Shown: one piece after another, positions 24,310 to 32,543 of the stretch
How positions within the stretch are numbered: the stretch's first letter is position 1
How the letters are laid out: each line of letters begins with the position of its first letter
Assembly: GCF_003605645.1 (NCBI RefSeq)
Contig: NZ_QVMU01000030.1
Coordinates: 1-52,733 of the forward strand
Source of the DNA: Vibrio sinensis
GTDB lineage: Bacteria; Pseudomonadota; Gammaproteobacteria; Enterobacterales; Vibrionaceae
Reading direction: 5' to 3'
Length of the DNA: 52,733 nucleotides
Notes under the pieces: generated by a model
Seen by the model: only the letters and a program-made list of their open reading frames with translations
What the model was told of the DNA's origin: nothing
Database searches by the model: none
Translations under genes and position numbers: made by a program

Positions 24310-25185
24310 TTAGTTGTTTTCGGATTCAATCATCATTTTTCGAATGATGGCCGCGATAGCTTGTGATGGCTGTGCCCCACGAATAAGCTGAGTTTTCCCA
24401 GTTTGGTTATCTACGATGAAAGTCGCTGGTGTACCTGAAATGCCATTTTCAGTAGCTTGCTTCACATCTGCTGCTATTTTCAGGTCGTAACGGCCAGAAG
24501 CTAAACACTCTCGAACTAGGGAAGCATCGGCACCAACACTCTCAATAACTTCTGCCAAATTAGGCACTCCACCACCATTGCCTTGTGATTTGGCAAATAC
24601 TTCGTCTAAGAACACCCAGAATCCACGGTTGCCTTTTTGTTCAGCAACACATTCCGCTGCTAACGCTTCTTTTTCTGCCGCTGGGTTATGAAAACTCAAT
24701 GGCAGATGTTTCCATTGCCAGTTGATATTCCCGTTACTTGCATCCACCACTTCTTTTGGTGTGTCGTGGAATTTTTTGCAGAACGGACACTCCAGGTCAG
24801 AAAATTCCACCAGCGTGAATCGAGCGTTCAGGTTTCCATATATGCGTTTATCGTCAGGCACTTGTTCGGGAGCTGATTCGTATTTTGCGTATTTAGCCTG
24901 AATATCCTGTTCGCGTTTCTGTTGAACGAAATGTTCCAGTGCTTTTTGAACTGCATTGTTAAAGCGCTCTTCTGATTTAAAGCGATAGTCACTTTCTAGT
25001 TGAGTAATCTTCGACTGGAGAGAATCGCGCTCTTGAATGAGCAACTCTTTGGTCTGGTAAATTTGATATCCCACTGTAGCGACAGACGCTCCCAAAATTA
25101 GGGTCATAGCAGCACCAACGGCCAGTAGCTTTTTCTGCATTGGACTGAATGATTTTTGTTGTTGTGGTGTGGTTTGTTCTGACAT
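24310..25185 (-). CDS. Membrane-anchored DsbA-family thiol oxidoreductase
   Basis: Protein of 291 aa: a transmembrane segment at about 19-40, a coiled coil at about 45-100, then a thioredoxin/DsbA domain with active site CPFC (133-136) in FSDLECPFCKKFHD, and a cis-proline loop GISGTPATFIVD near residue 250. It acts in the periplasm, probably forming or isomerising disulfides in pilus or mating-pair proteins (TraH here is cysteine-containing). The gene lies between the lipoprotein and S49 peptidase genes. Confidence 0.88.
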   Translation of the reverse strand: MSEQTTPQQQKSFSPMQKKLLAVGAAMTLILGASVATVGYQIYQTKELLIQERDSLQSKITQLESDYRFKSEERFNNAVQKALEHFVQQKREQDIQAKYAKYESAPEQVPDDKRIYGNLNARFTLVEFSDLECPFCKKFHDTPKEVVDASNGNINWQWKHLPLSFHNPAAEKEALAAECVAEQKGNRGFWVFLDEVFAKSQGNGGGVPNLAEVIESVGADASLVRECLASGRYDLKIAADVKQATENGISGTPATFIVDNQTGKTQLIRGAQPSQAIAAIIRKMMIESENN

Positions 25186-25197
25186 TACATTTTGTCC

Positions 25198-26160
25198 TTA
25201 GTAAACTTTTACAGTTGCCAATTCATGAATCAGGGTTGAAGCTTCCATTTTTGCGCGTTGTGTTAAGCGCTTAACGATGTCTTCACTTGGTGAGTAATCA
25301 ACGAGGTTTGTTTCTTCTATAACATTGCGAGAAATAGAGTGTAGGCTTCCTAAACCATCAATTAACCCAATCTCAAGTGCTTGCTCTCCATTCCAGATCA
25401 ATCCAGAGAACACTTTTGGATCGGCTTTGAGTCGTTCACCACGGCTCTCTTTTACTCGCTCGATGAACTGCTGGTGGGTTTTCGATAGCACTTCCTTCCA
25501 GAAGCTAGTTATCTCTTCTGAAAGAGGGGAGAATGGGTCTAACAAAGCTTTGTTTTCACCAGATGTTATAGCTCGTCTTTCAATACCCAATTTTTCCATG
25601 AGCCCGGTAAATCCGAAGCCAGAACTGATGACACCAATAGAGCCAACCATACTTGCTTTGTCCGCATAAATTTTGTCTGCGGCCACGGCGATGTAATAGC
25701 CACCAGATGCACCGATATCATCAATTACAGCGATAACTTGTTTTTCTGGGTATTCTGCTTTTTGAGCTTGAATCTCTTCGTATATTCGACCTGCTTGCAC
25801 AGGGCTTCCACCAGGACTGTTTATTCGTAGAACGACAGCTTTTGCATGGGGATTTTTGAAAGCAGCCTGAATGGAAGGTATTAGATGATCTTCATCTGCA
25901 AGTGAACCCGCAGCGATTTCTCCTTTGATATTAATGAATGCAACATGTGGAGTGTCAGCTTTGGATGTCTGCCAAGGTAGTCCTCCTGGATTTGAAGCTA
26001 CGGTTAGAAATGCAACTATCATAAGGACAAAGCCAAGGGAGCGAATCAACTGAATCCCTCTTCGCCATCTTCTGTCTTTTACCTGTTCCTTATGGAGGGT
26101 AAAGACCAGATCTTTAATCATGTCTTTTTCCCATGCTTCTGGTTTATTGTTTTCACTCAT
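25198..26160 (-). CDS. Signal peptide peptidase SppA-like (S49) serine protease
   Basis: Protein of 320 aa with one N-terminal transmembrane anchor (about 39-56). The S49 core is clear: RINSPGGSP (oxyanion strand), DIGASGGYYIA with the nucleophile S152, ADKIYADKASMVGSIGV, and the general-base lysine K204 in SGENKALLDPFSP. The single-domain form resembles SohB/SppA36K. It should cleave membrane or periplasmic peptides, perhaps processing transfer proteins. It is three bases from the next gene in the operon. Confidence 0.9.
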   Translation of the reverse strand: MSENNKPEAWEKDMIKDLVFTLHKEQVKDRRWRRGIQLIRSLGFVLMIVAFLTVASNPGGLPWQTSKADTPHVAFINIKGEIAAGSLADEDHLIPSIQAAFKNPHAKAVVLRINSPGGSPVQAGRIYEEIQAQKAEYPEKQVIAVIDDIGASGGYYIAVAADKIYADKASMVGSIGVISSGFGFTGLMEKLGIERRAITSGENKALLDPFSPLSEEITSFWKEVLSKTHQQFIERVKESRGERLKADPKVFSGLIWNGEQALEIGLIDGLGSLHSISRNVIEETNLVDYSPSEDIVKRLTQRAKMEASTLIHELATVKVY

Positions 26161-26162
26161 GT

Positions 26163-27293
26163 TTATTCCTTAGTTGTGGTTTGTTTTCGACCTGGGTGAG
26201 GTGGAACCAGAAACAGCTCCCATTCTTCCTCGGTTAATTTGTTCTCTTTCGCTAATTCAAGTTTGTCGGCTTGTTTTAACCTCTCTGATAACGTGGATTC
26301 CGCTAACCCGAAATTAGTAGCGACTGCCGCAACGGAAGGGTATCCCTTGCCATTTATCACAATTTCAACATCGGCTTTTCGATTAGGGGGAATAGCGTTG
26401 AGTACCTTTTCCCAGTCCATATCTGAAAGCTCGTTACATCGTGCCTTTTCCAATAATTCTCGATGTCGAAGTCTCTGGTAGAGAGCCGAGTACGTTAAGT
26501 TAGCGGCTTCGGCTAGATGGTTTAACGTGGGGTAGGAATCACCTTTATAGGTGATAGGTTTGTTGGCCGCCTTTGGGCCCTTGTTTGGAGCTGGTGGTTC
26601 AGATAAGACTGAGTTCCAGTTCTCATCTGTCATAGTGTTGGTTTGGTAGGCTTTTAATAGCCCTTTATCCCTAATCCTTGAATAGAGAGTCCTTTCTGCT
26701 TTACCAGTTTGTTGGGCCAGTTCGGTTAAACTAGCGTAGGGTTTTCCTTTGACGTAAATAGGTGAACTCTTTCTTCGCCTTGCTTTACGTTTTTTAGTCT
26801 TTTTTTCTGGGCAAAATGTGCCAGCTTCTCTTTGTTCTATGAAGACAGAGCTAGTTTCTGCGTTGAAGAACTCATCCGCTATTCTATTTTTAAGCTCCGT
26901 TGCCCTGGCTATGACGACATCAAGCATTCGATCAACAGCCACAGCATTTGCTGCACTATACGGAACCAGCTTTCCTTCGCGGTTGCGTTTAAGGCTAAGT
27001 GCTTCTGCTTCTCGGCAAAGCTCTGTACATTGAATAGCGAAATGTCCGGTATCTTTCATTAGGTATGATGAAATGATGCCGCTCATTTTCCTCGTGAATC
27101 TTGAAGTCATATATTGAACATGCCCATCCATCAACTCCTGGCTTTCTATACCAAGCTTTCTGGACAGCTCTTCAATATCTTTTTGTTTATAACGGAAAGC
27201 CGAGTGTTTTAAGCTTTGTGCATTACGAATAAGCTCTTGACTCGCGCCATGTCTCTCCAAGTCGGATATTAGGAATGGGGCCAATAGATCCAT
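26163..27293 (-). CDS. Protein with three tandem helix-turn-helix-like repeats
   Basis: Protein of 376 aa starting at ATG 27293 (GGAGTG upstream). The N-terminal half is helical (LRRHGASQEL-like start, AVAVDRMLDVVIARATELKNR). After a Lys/Arg-rich linker (EKKTKKRKARRRKSS) come three repeats of about 65 aa, each with a basic strand, Y-x-(S/T)-(L/V), an LA-x-x-(T/A/F) helix, then (T/A)-L-(Y/S)-x-R-(I/L) and a closing (T/S)-(D/E)-x-(N/D/E)-W-(N/E)-x-(V/F)-L. That layout resembles tandem NUMOD/IENR-type DNA-reading helices. It probably binds DNA at several adjacent sites. It may be the operon's nucleoprotein or transfer-initiation factor. Confidence 0.65.
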   Translation of the reverse strand: MDLLAPFLISDLERHGASQELIRNAQSLKHSAFRYKQKDIEELSRKLGIESQELMDGHVQYMTSRFTRKMSGIISSYLMKDTGHFAIQCTELCREAEALSLKRNREGKLVPYSAANAVAVDRMLDVVIARATELKNRIADEFFNAETSSVFIEQREAGTFCPEKKTKKRKARRRKSSPIYVKGKPYASLTELAQQTGKAERTLYSRIRDKGLLKAYQTNTMTDENWNSVLSEPPAPNKGPKAANKPITYKGDSYPTLNHLAEAANLTYSALYQRLRHRELLEKARCNELSDMDWEKVLNAIPPNRKADVEIVINGKGYPSVAAVATNFGLAESTLSERLKQADKLELAKENKLTEEEWELFLVPPHPGRKQTTTKE

Positions 27294-27298
27294 GCGCA

Positions 27299-27592
27299 CT
27301 ACACTCCAACTCCAATGACCTTCAAGACAAATAGGCATAGCATTGAATAGAAGGGGGTTAGCAGTAGAGATGCCATGACCATACCGAATACTCGTGCTGG
27401 CATTTTTTTAGCGTACATAACCATCCAAGGCATCATTGCACATAAGGCAGCGATCATTGCTCCACCAGCGCCAAGCTCAGGGAAAAGCACTGATTGGATA
27501 AGGATAAACAGGCATTGAGCATAGCCAGCTTGATTCAATGGCTTGTTACTAAGGTTTTCTTCACTTTTTTCTGGTGTTTGAGTTCTTTCCAC
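27299..27592 (-). CDS. Small membrane protein (97 aa)
   Basis: GTG start at 27592 with AAGGAG six bases upstream. A charged N-terminus (ERTQTPEKSEENLS) precedes three hydrophobic segments (about 25-42, 44-60, 66-95). Its position between a membrane protein and the HTH-repeat protein in a transfer-like operon is the only functional clue. Confidence 0.65.
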   Translation of the reverse strand: MERTQTPEKSEENLSNKPLNQAGYAQCLFILIQSVLFPELGAGGAMIAALCAMMPWMVMYAKKMPARVFGMVMASLLLTPFYSMLCLFVLKVIGVGV

Positions 27593-27602
27593 ATTTCGCT
27601 CC

Positions 27603-28076
27603 TTACGCCAACTCTGGTTCACCGAAGTATTGACGGTATAAGTCGTGATCATTCGCTAACAGACGCTTGACTGTGCTTTCATCAATCTCATTAATTGCCA
27701 TGATTAGGATTTGGTCTTTCCCAATCACACTCATATCTACAGTGAACCAAGTGCCTCTGACCGATTTAGCAAGAATTTGTAGGTTCCAAGGCACTTTTAT
27801 CTCGTTGGCCGCAGTGATGTTTGAAACCTTAACAACCGTTGCATCCTTCCCGAGCCAGCGTTTGTTATCAATGACAAGATCCATATTGTCGAACGCTGAT
27901 TTGGCTGCTTTTTTGCGGATTTCTATGATGGAGTTTGAGCCTCCATTCTTGGCCGCAAGCCAAAGAACTACCCCTAATGCTGTACAGGCGACGATAGGTT
28001 TACCTGCAAGACCAGCAATTACTCCGCCGATAGATATCAGCAACATCATTGCTTTATTGATTCTTGTTAATGGCAT
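27603..28076 (-). CDS. Membrane protein, first gene of the six-gene operon (157 aa)
   Basis: ATG at 28076 after AAAGGAGG. Two hydrophobic segments near the N-terminus (about 10-26 and 28-43) are followed by a 110-aa soluble domain rich in beta-strands (KDATVVKVSNI, GTWFTVDMSVIGKDQILIMAI). Transcription probably starts just upstream, where activator-like site 2 lies. Function unknown. Confidence 0.65.
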   Translation of the reverse strand: MPLTRINKAMMLLISIGGVIAGLAGKPIVACTALGVVLWLAAKNGGSNSIIEIRKKAAKSAFDNMDLVIDNKRWLGKDATVVKVSNITAANEIKVPWNLQILAKSVRGTWFTVDMSVIGKDQILIMAINEIDESTVKRLLANDHDLYRQYFGEPELA

Positions 28077-28133
28077 AAGCCCTCCTTTGCCATGAGAGTA
28101 ACGGATAAACAGCAAAAGCTTCTCACGGCAACA

Positions 28134-28154
28134 TGCCCAATAAGGGCAACTGAG
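28134..28154 (-). promoter_or_regulatory. Putative activator box (site 2)
   Basis: TGCCC-AATAA-GGGCA followed by ACTGAG; on the minus strand it stands about 60 bp before the start of the six-gene operon. Confidence 0.5.
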
Positions 28155-28157
28155 AAC

Positions 28158-28679
28158 TCAATGAAACAATCCCTCACACGAACAGGACGTCTTTATTAGT
28201 CCTTGCCTAATAGCCTGATATTTGTAGTAGAGAGAGACGACTTTTTTTTCATTCAGTAACTTTGTTCTGATGTAACGAACCTTGTTCTTTCCGTCGGGCT
28301 GTGGGACAACCGTTCTAACGTACCCGTAATCGGATACCTCTAAGTTGTATTGATTTTTAAGAATCACTCGGTATACAGATAGCTGGATTACATCCGATTC
28401 AAAGATCCTGTTATCTTTCCTTAACTTGGTATCCAGAGGGATAAGGACTTTCTTTTTTGATAAAAAAACCTGATCAACTCTTCCATGCAGAGGTACAGGT
28501 AGTGTTGTTGCCACATCTTCTTCACAAAGAAACAGAGTTGCGTTTCTCAACTCTTTTGGCATGTTTTCTTCACTCCACCAGCTGAGCACCTCATGCAAAT
28601 GCTTTTTCCGCCATAGGTCTACTTTGGCAATTAGAAATGGAGCGACAATCAGTGAAACTAACAACAAGACTATATTCAT
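28158..28679 (-). CDS. Membrane-anchored Cas4-like PD-(D/E)XK nuclease
   Basis: Protein of 173 aa. An N-terminal transmembrane helix (about 2-19) is followed by a nuclease-like core: LHGRVDQVFLSKKKVLIPLDTK (Asp, then the D-x-K pair about 20 residues on) and the QLSVYRVIL helix (the Q-x-x-x-Y element of Cas4/RecB-family nucleases). It ends with KTSCSCEG; Cas4 proteins use C-terminal cysteines for an Fe-S cluster, but only two are evident here. Likely role is DNA end processing at the membrane. No CRISPR array is present. Confidence 0.65.
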   Translation of the reverse strand: MNIVLLLVSLIVAPFLIAKVDLWRKKHLHEVLSWWSEENMPKELRNATLFLCEEDVATTLPVPLHGRVDQVFLSKKKVLIPLDTKLRKDNRIFESDVIQLSVYRVILKNQYNLEVSDYGYVRTVVPQPDGKNKVRYIRTKLLNEKKVVSLYYKYQAIRQGLIKTSCSCEGLFH

Positions 28680-28852
28680 AAGATACTCTCGATTACTTTA
28701 TAGTATCATTATATAGCCCCTTAAATATTTGTCACGTAGCCACTTAGGAAGTACTAAGCATTTAGGTTCGGTATGAGGGAAGGGGTAGCGTGAAAGACTT
28801 TTAGGGCAGGGAAGAGCCCCGTGTAGAAGGGGCTATTGCAGCTGGTGGAGCA

Positions 28853-29257
28853 CTAGTGAAGCAAAGAGGGGACTTTCACATGTGAAAGTCTACCGTCAGA
28901 CATCATATCTAAGGTGTCTACATCTAAATTTGAGTCTCTTAGCCCTTTTCCTTCGTAGACGATATCTGGTGTGCAGCTTGATTTAAATACGCCGTGGGGA
29001 ATATGATCGAAATCCCCAAGCCACATTCTAAGTCTGAGATCAACGATGTAGTCTCCTGGCAATGTAATCCAGCAATGAGGGGTTACTACGTCTCCTGACG
29101 ACTTTTCTGTTACATAGCCGAACATGCAACAGTGTTCAACGTTGGCTTGTTTCAGAAGATGGCTTACTAGATAAGTCATTCCATCACAGTCAACCTGACA
29201 GTCCTCCAACACAAACAGAACTGTTTCTAATTCAGAAAACCATTCCTCATTGATCAT
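28853..29257 (-). CDS. Transglutaminase/papain-like fold protein (134 aa)
   Basis: Contains DCDGMTYLVSHLLKQA (candidate Cys nucleophile near 24), PHCWITLPGDYIVDLRLRMW (His then Asp in the typical order), and GYV strands between. This suggests a transglutaminase-like or amidase fold. The start overlaps the zinc-ribbon gene by 11 bases. The C-terminal residues RLSHVKV come from the dispersed palindrome at 28872, so the real tail may be dispensable. Confidence 0.6.
   Translation of the reverse strand: MINEEWFSELETVLFVLEDCQVDCDGMTYLVSHLLKQANVEHCCMFGYVTEKSSGDVVTPHCWITLPGDYIVDLRLRMWLGDFDHIPHGVFKSSCTPDIVYEGKGLRDSNLDVDTLDMMSDGRLSHVKVPSLLH
28872..28889. promoter_or_regulatory. Dispersed palindrome, copy 8
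   Basis: Perfect 18-bp copy embedded in the last codons of the 28853-29257 gene and about 190 bp upstream of the 28679 start. Confidence 0.75.
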
Positions 29258-29636
29258 TTGAAAGTTCCTTTTTATTTATCTCATTCTCAAAAGGGTACGG
29301 CTTTCTTCTTTCCGCCAATTCAATGTCTGCTCCGCACTGTTTACATAACCCCTGTTCCTTTGCACAGCTGTCGCAGACTGCATCAGTAGCAGTTGAGCCG
29401 AACTGCATTGTTTCTTCGCAAACACCACAAGGTTTTGATGTTATCGCAGCTCCTCCTATTCGTTGAGAACGAGCGTAATAGCAACATAAACACAAATGCA
29501 TGGACTCTCGTTTTTCCTTTTCGACGTCAGAGGTAATCCTTTCGGCAAGTTGGAGTATGTGCTGGATTTGTTCTTTAGCTCTTTTGTTTCTATATGAAAT
29601 TGTTGAGCGTGTAATTTGTTCTTTCTGCTGCTGCAT
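29247..29636 (-). CDS. Zinc-ribbon protein (129 aa)
   Basis: A basic helical N-terminus (ISYRNKRAKEQIQHILQLAERI) is followed by cysteine pairs LCCYY, KPCGVCEE, AVCDSCAKE and LCKQCGAD, enough for two zinc sites. It could be a small nucleic-acid or protein-binding adaptor. Co-translated with the transglutaminase-like gene downstream. Confidence 0.6.
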   Translation of the reverse strand: MQQQKEQITRSTISYRNKRAKEQIQHILQLAERITSDVEKEKRESMHLCLCCYYARSQRIGGAAITSKPCGVCEETMQFGSTATDAVCDSCAKEQGLCKQCGADIELAERRKPYPFENEINKKELSNDQ

Positions 29637-29647
29637 GTCTACCTCCT

Positions 29648-29684
29648 GAAAAAGGCAATCTCCCTAAGCAAAATGCTTGGGGAG
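29648..29684 (-). terminator. Terminator after the 29691-30542 lipoprotein gene
   Basis: CTCCC-AAGC / GCTT-GGGAG stem, followed on the minus strand by TTGCC and then TTTTTC. Confidence 0.6.
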
Positions 29685-29690
29685 AGCTAA

Positions 29691-30542
29691 TTAGTTCTCT
29701 GGGTGTATGAACAATAGAGGTTCGCCATTGTCGAGTAGATAAGGCGTTTTAAATTTAGATTCACCTACCTGTATGTTCCCAGATGCTACGTAAACATAAG
29801 CCCAAGAGGGAAGTTTTCCGCTTACAAGTGAATATATTTTGTCGCTTGGGACATGGCTACCTTTGCCGGGAGTAACTCGGAATCGGTTGTAGTAAACACT
29901 GTGGTTTGATTCAAAAGCATACGAATCAATTTCATCGACTCCGACAAAGCTAGGGGCCTTTGCTTCGCGGGGCTCAAAGACTTCGGTTGCTATGTAGCAG
30001 AGATCCACATTTGTCATGCCTGGTTTGTATATGGGGCAACCGTACTCTTCACTGTGAAAGTAGAACTCTACTTTGCGTTCGGAATTGCCATTTGTTGCTT
30101 CATACTCTAATCCCATTTCTTCTAGCGTTGATTCAATGGCCGTTTTCATTTCAGACAAAAGTTTTTCTTGAGCATTTTTGGTGGATGACGCTTCGGACTT
30201 TGGCATCCATGCAATTACGCTGTTTCTGGATGCTGTGTCGGGCTGCTCTAAAAGAGAGGTGACAAGCCCCAATCCTAACCCTGATGTTAAATCTAGGTTC
30301 GCACCGAAGGAGGAGGTAAACAAAAGAGAGTTTGTCGCAGCGCTGCCTGCAAATTGCAAAGACTCGTAATTCTCTCTTGGGACGTATTTGTCACTTACAT
30401 CGTACAATCCACCAGCTTGCGCGATGTTATATGCACGACTGTGTGATTCATCGTATGACACTGGTTGGGAAGTTGACGCACAACCAGTCATTATTACCGA
30501 CATTATTGACACGCCTAAACCTATTAGTTTTCCATTTATCAT
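29691..30542 (-). CDS. Lipoprotein (283 aa)
   Basis: Lipobox SVIMTGC at about residues 15-21. The mature part has an alanine/glycine-rich region (LQFAGSAATNSLLFTSSFGANL, then LTSGLGLGLVTSLL) and a soluble C-terminal domain with repeated aromatic-basic strands. AGGAG precedes the ATG. Monocistronic by its terminator. Reminiscent of small outer-membrane lipoproteins of conjugative elements, but no family recognised. Confidence 0.65.
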   Translation of the reverse strand: MINGKLIGLGVSIMSVIMTGCASTSQPVSYDESHSRAYNIAQAGGLYDVSDKYVPRENYESLQFAGSAATNSLLFTSSFGANLDLTSGLGLGLVTSLLEQPDTASRNSVIAWMPKSEASSTKNAQEKLLSEMKTAIESTLEEMGLEYEATNGNSERKVEFYFHSEEYGCPIYKPGMTNVDLCYIATEVFEPREAKAPSFVGVDEIDSYAFESNHSVYYNRFRVTPGKGSHVPSDKIYSLVSGKLPSWAYVYVASGNIQVGESKFKTPYLLDNGEPLLFIHPEN

Positions 30543-30903
30543 TACCTAACTCCTAAGTTGTTTTTAGGTTGCTTTTGTGTTCCTTTAGTGAACAATGCAA
30601 CTTTACCTTATCTATCAAAACACTACCTTAAAGGCACTTTGCTTTTCTTGACGGCATTCAATCTATTTTTATGCATACCCAGCATTCAATCTAAATGTCG
30701 TCTTTGGGTTGCTTTTCGATATTTCACATTGAAAAGCCAAGTCCGTTTTCGGTTTGCCTTTTAAGCTCATTATATGACCTTATAAAGATGATGCAATACA
30801 CTAATTCACGGCTGGTTAAAGTAAATGTCAGTACGGTCGATTAAAGAAAATCAGTGTCCTATGCTTTTTATTGGACGCTCAGAATTGGCTTGGAGAGCCT
30901 TGT
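30543..30903. other. Divergent intergenic region with short repeats
   Basis: No gene seen. On the minus strand AAAGCAACC recurs three times and GATTGAATGC twice. The same GTTGCTTT word is found near 33410 and 36964, so it may be a weak regulator or nucleoid-protein signal. It must contain the promoters of the lipoprotein (-) and membrane-protein (+) genes. Confidence 0.35.
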
Positions 30904-31365
30904 ATGGAATTTGTCGTTATTACTTTCTTTGGATTAGCTATATCCACGCTGGTGGTGCAATACACTTCTCGGCGTACTAACGGAACAACGCTAAGTTATT
31001 CCCAGTCTTTTAAGGTCGTCTTAATTCGCAGTGGAGTGGCTGTGGGGGCTGGGTTTTTGATTGGTAGATTGTTCTCAGTAGCGATTTCAAAAGGCTTTCT
31101 GAATAAGGATGTTTTGATAGAACAACCTCTGGTTGTTGCAGGTATAGTTGCGTTTTGCGGCCTAGCTTCGTTCCTGGCATTTCAGTGGGGTTACTCAAAG
31201 ATTTCCGGCAAACAGGTCTCTCTGTTGTCAGCTCTCAAGTTCGCAGTCAAAGAGATAGGGTACTTTATGTTACTGCTTGCTGGAGTGTTTGTTCTTTCGT
31301 TAGCTCTGTTTGGTATTGTGGAGGTTATGGCGAGTAATGGTTCTGAGTTGTCTATCCGGTCTTGA
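30904..31365 (+). CDS. Membrane protein (153 aa)
   Basis: ATG at 30904, six bases after GGAGAG. Four hydrophobic segments: about 2-20 (VVITFFGLAISTLVV), 38-56, 77-97 and 118-143. Short charged loops carry SRRTNGTT and KISGKQVS. Stands alone on the plus strand. Function unknown. Confidence 0.6.
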   Translation: MEFVVITFFGLAISTLVVQYTSRRTNGTTLSYSQSFKVVLIRSGVAVGAGFLIGRLFSVAISKGFLNKDVLIEQPLVVAGIVAFCGLASFLAFQWGYSKISGKQVSLLSALKFAVKEIGYFMLLLAGVFVLSLALFGIVEVMASNGSELSIRS

Positions 31366-31440
31366 TTCGATGTGTGATGTTATTTCGGTGCTCGGAAACA
31401 TCACCAAACCGGGTTCTAATTCATTGATTAGCCTCTAGTG

Positions 31441-31677
31441 CTATTTATCTTCTTTGCTTTCACCAAAGCAGTTCCTATGGACCGAAGGAAACACAACTAG
31501 GTAGTACCAAGCATTACATAAATCCTTCGGTATCTTCAAGACATTCATATCTGCATCATTTTTTATGACGTTCATCGTATGGCGATAGTGAGCTGGATAC
31601 CGCGTTTGCAAAGGTAATAAAGCTCGCAATACTTGAGAATAGAACTTCTGAGCTGGCCGCAAGGCAAGTATACACAT
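31441..31677 (-). CDS. Possible small protein or gene remnant (78 aa)
   Basis: An open frame with plausible composition at its C-terminus (KDLCNAWYYLVVFPSVHRN) but no ribosome site and no clear start. The surrounding 31366-32228 has no other credible gene. It could be a decayed gene. Confidence 0.25.
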   Translation of the reverse strand: MCILALRPAQKFYSQVLRALLPLQTRYPAHYRHTMNVIKNDADMNVLKIPKDLCNAWYYLVVFPSVHRNCFGESKEDK

Positions 31678-32152
31678 TGATTTTCTGGATTAACGTAAGA
31701 CCAGCAAGTGGTTTCGTTAATTCTAGGACCTGCACTGTTGGAGTCTTTTAGGTTGCTAATTGGTAGAGCTCCCTAATTTGGTTTTGGGGTAGGTTTGATA
31801 TTGATTCATAGACATAAGGCGCGATCGGTTAACTGATCGGGTCTGTATGTTAATTGGCTTGGTGTGTTCTGGTGTGTCATTTGTGTTTTGTCACGCTATG
31901 TTCTGCTGTGACATTGTTAGAGCTCTCGTCTCGTTCGAATTTTACCTGGCAATCATGTTTAGTATCCGATTGGTGATTTGTAGAGGGCAGCGTTGTGTTT
32001 GGGGGTAATCACCTAATGGAAGTAAGCCGAGAGGATGTAAGCCATTATTTCGACTCTGACATTAAAACCTTTGCTGTGTCTCAATGCTGCTCTTAACAAC
32101 GTGCAAATTCTGTGTATCAGTAAGGTTTGTTGTGAGGTGACAAATGATGTTT

Positions 32153-32175
32153 TTATCCACAGAAAAAGTGGATAA
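32153..32175. promoter_or_regulatory. Two inverted DnaA-box-like sites
   Basis: TTATCCACA (32153-32161) and, on the other strand, TTATCCACT (32167-32175), five bases apart in a gene-free region. They match the DnaA-box consensus. They could be a second origin or a DnaA-regulated site. Confidence 0.45.
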
Positions 32176-32228
32176 GTTTTGTACTAACACCAATTCCTCT
32201 GTGTCTTGTGAGTGCAAATTACCCTTGC

Positions 32229-32519
32229 TTAACTTGCGTATAAAGCTACTAGTGATAGCAATCCCATAGCGAACGCACCGCTTAAACATAGTTGCAGCAC
32301 ACGACGGCATTTAACTTGTTTGTCTGTCATAAAGCGCTGTGTGGCACTCTCATAGGAGAAGTGAGCAAATTCACCTCGCAATGTATCACTGGTTCCGTTA
32401 AAAGCGTTAGAGAGCTTTCTAGGCGCTCTCTCGTTGATCCTTTTACTCACTCGTGATCGTTTGATCATTTTTTCACATTTGCCTAATTTTGCCATTTCAG
32501 TGGCTGATACAGAATTCAT
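32229..32519 (-). CDS. Small basic protein with C-terminal membrane segment (96 aa)
   Basis: AAGGAG before the ATG. The N-terminal two thirds are strongly basic (KCEKMIKRSRVSKRINERAPRK), and the C-terminus is a hydrophobic helix, LSGAFAMGLLSLVALYAS. It could tether DNA to the membrane. Lies 24 bp downstream of the MobI-like gene, probably the same transcript. Confidence 0.55.
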   Translation of the reverse strand: MNSVSATEMAKLGKCEKMIKRSRVSKRINERAPRKLSNAFNGTSDTLRGEFAHFSYESATQRFMTDKQVKCRRVLQLCLSGAFAMGLLSLVALYAS

Positions 32520-32543
32520 GTTGGTCTCCTTGGTTCATTGTTC

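Noticed and set aside
32062..32310. 82-aa minus-strand frame
   Set aside because: It overlaps the better-supported 32229-32519 gene and contains the DnaA-box region; composition is shadow-like.
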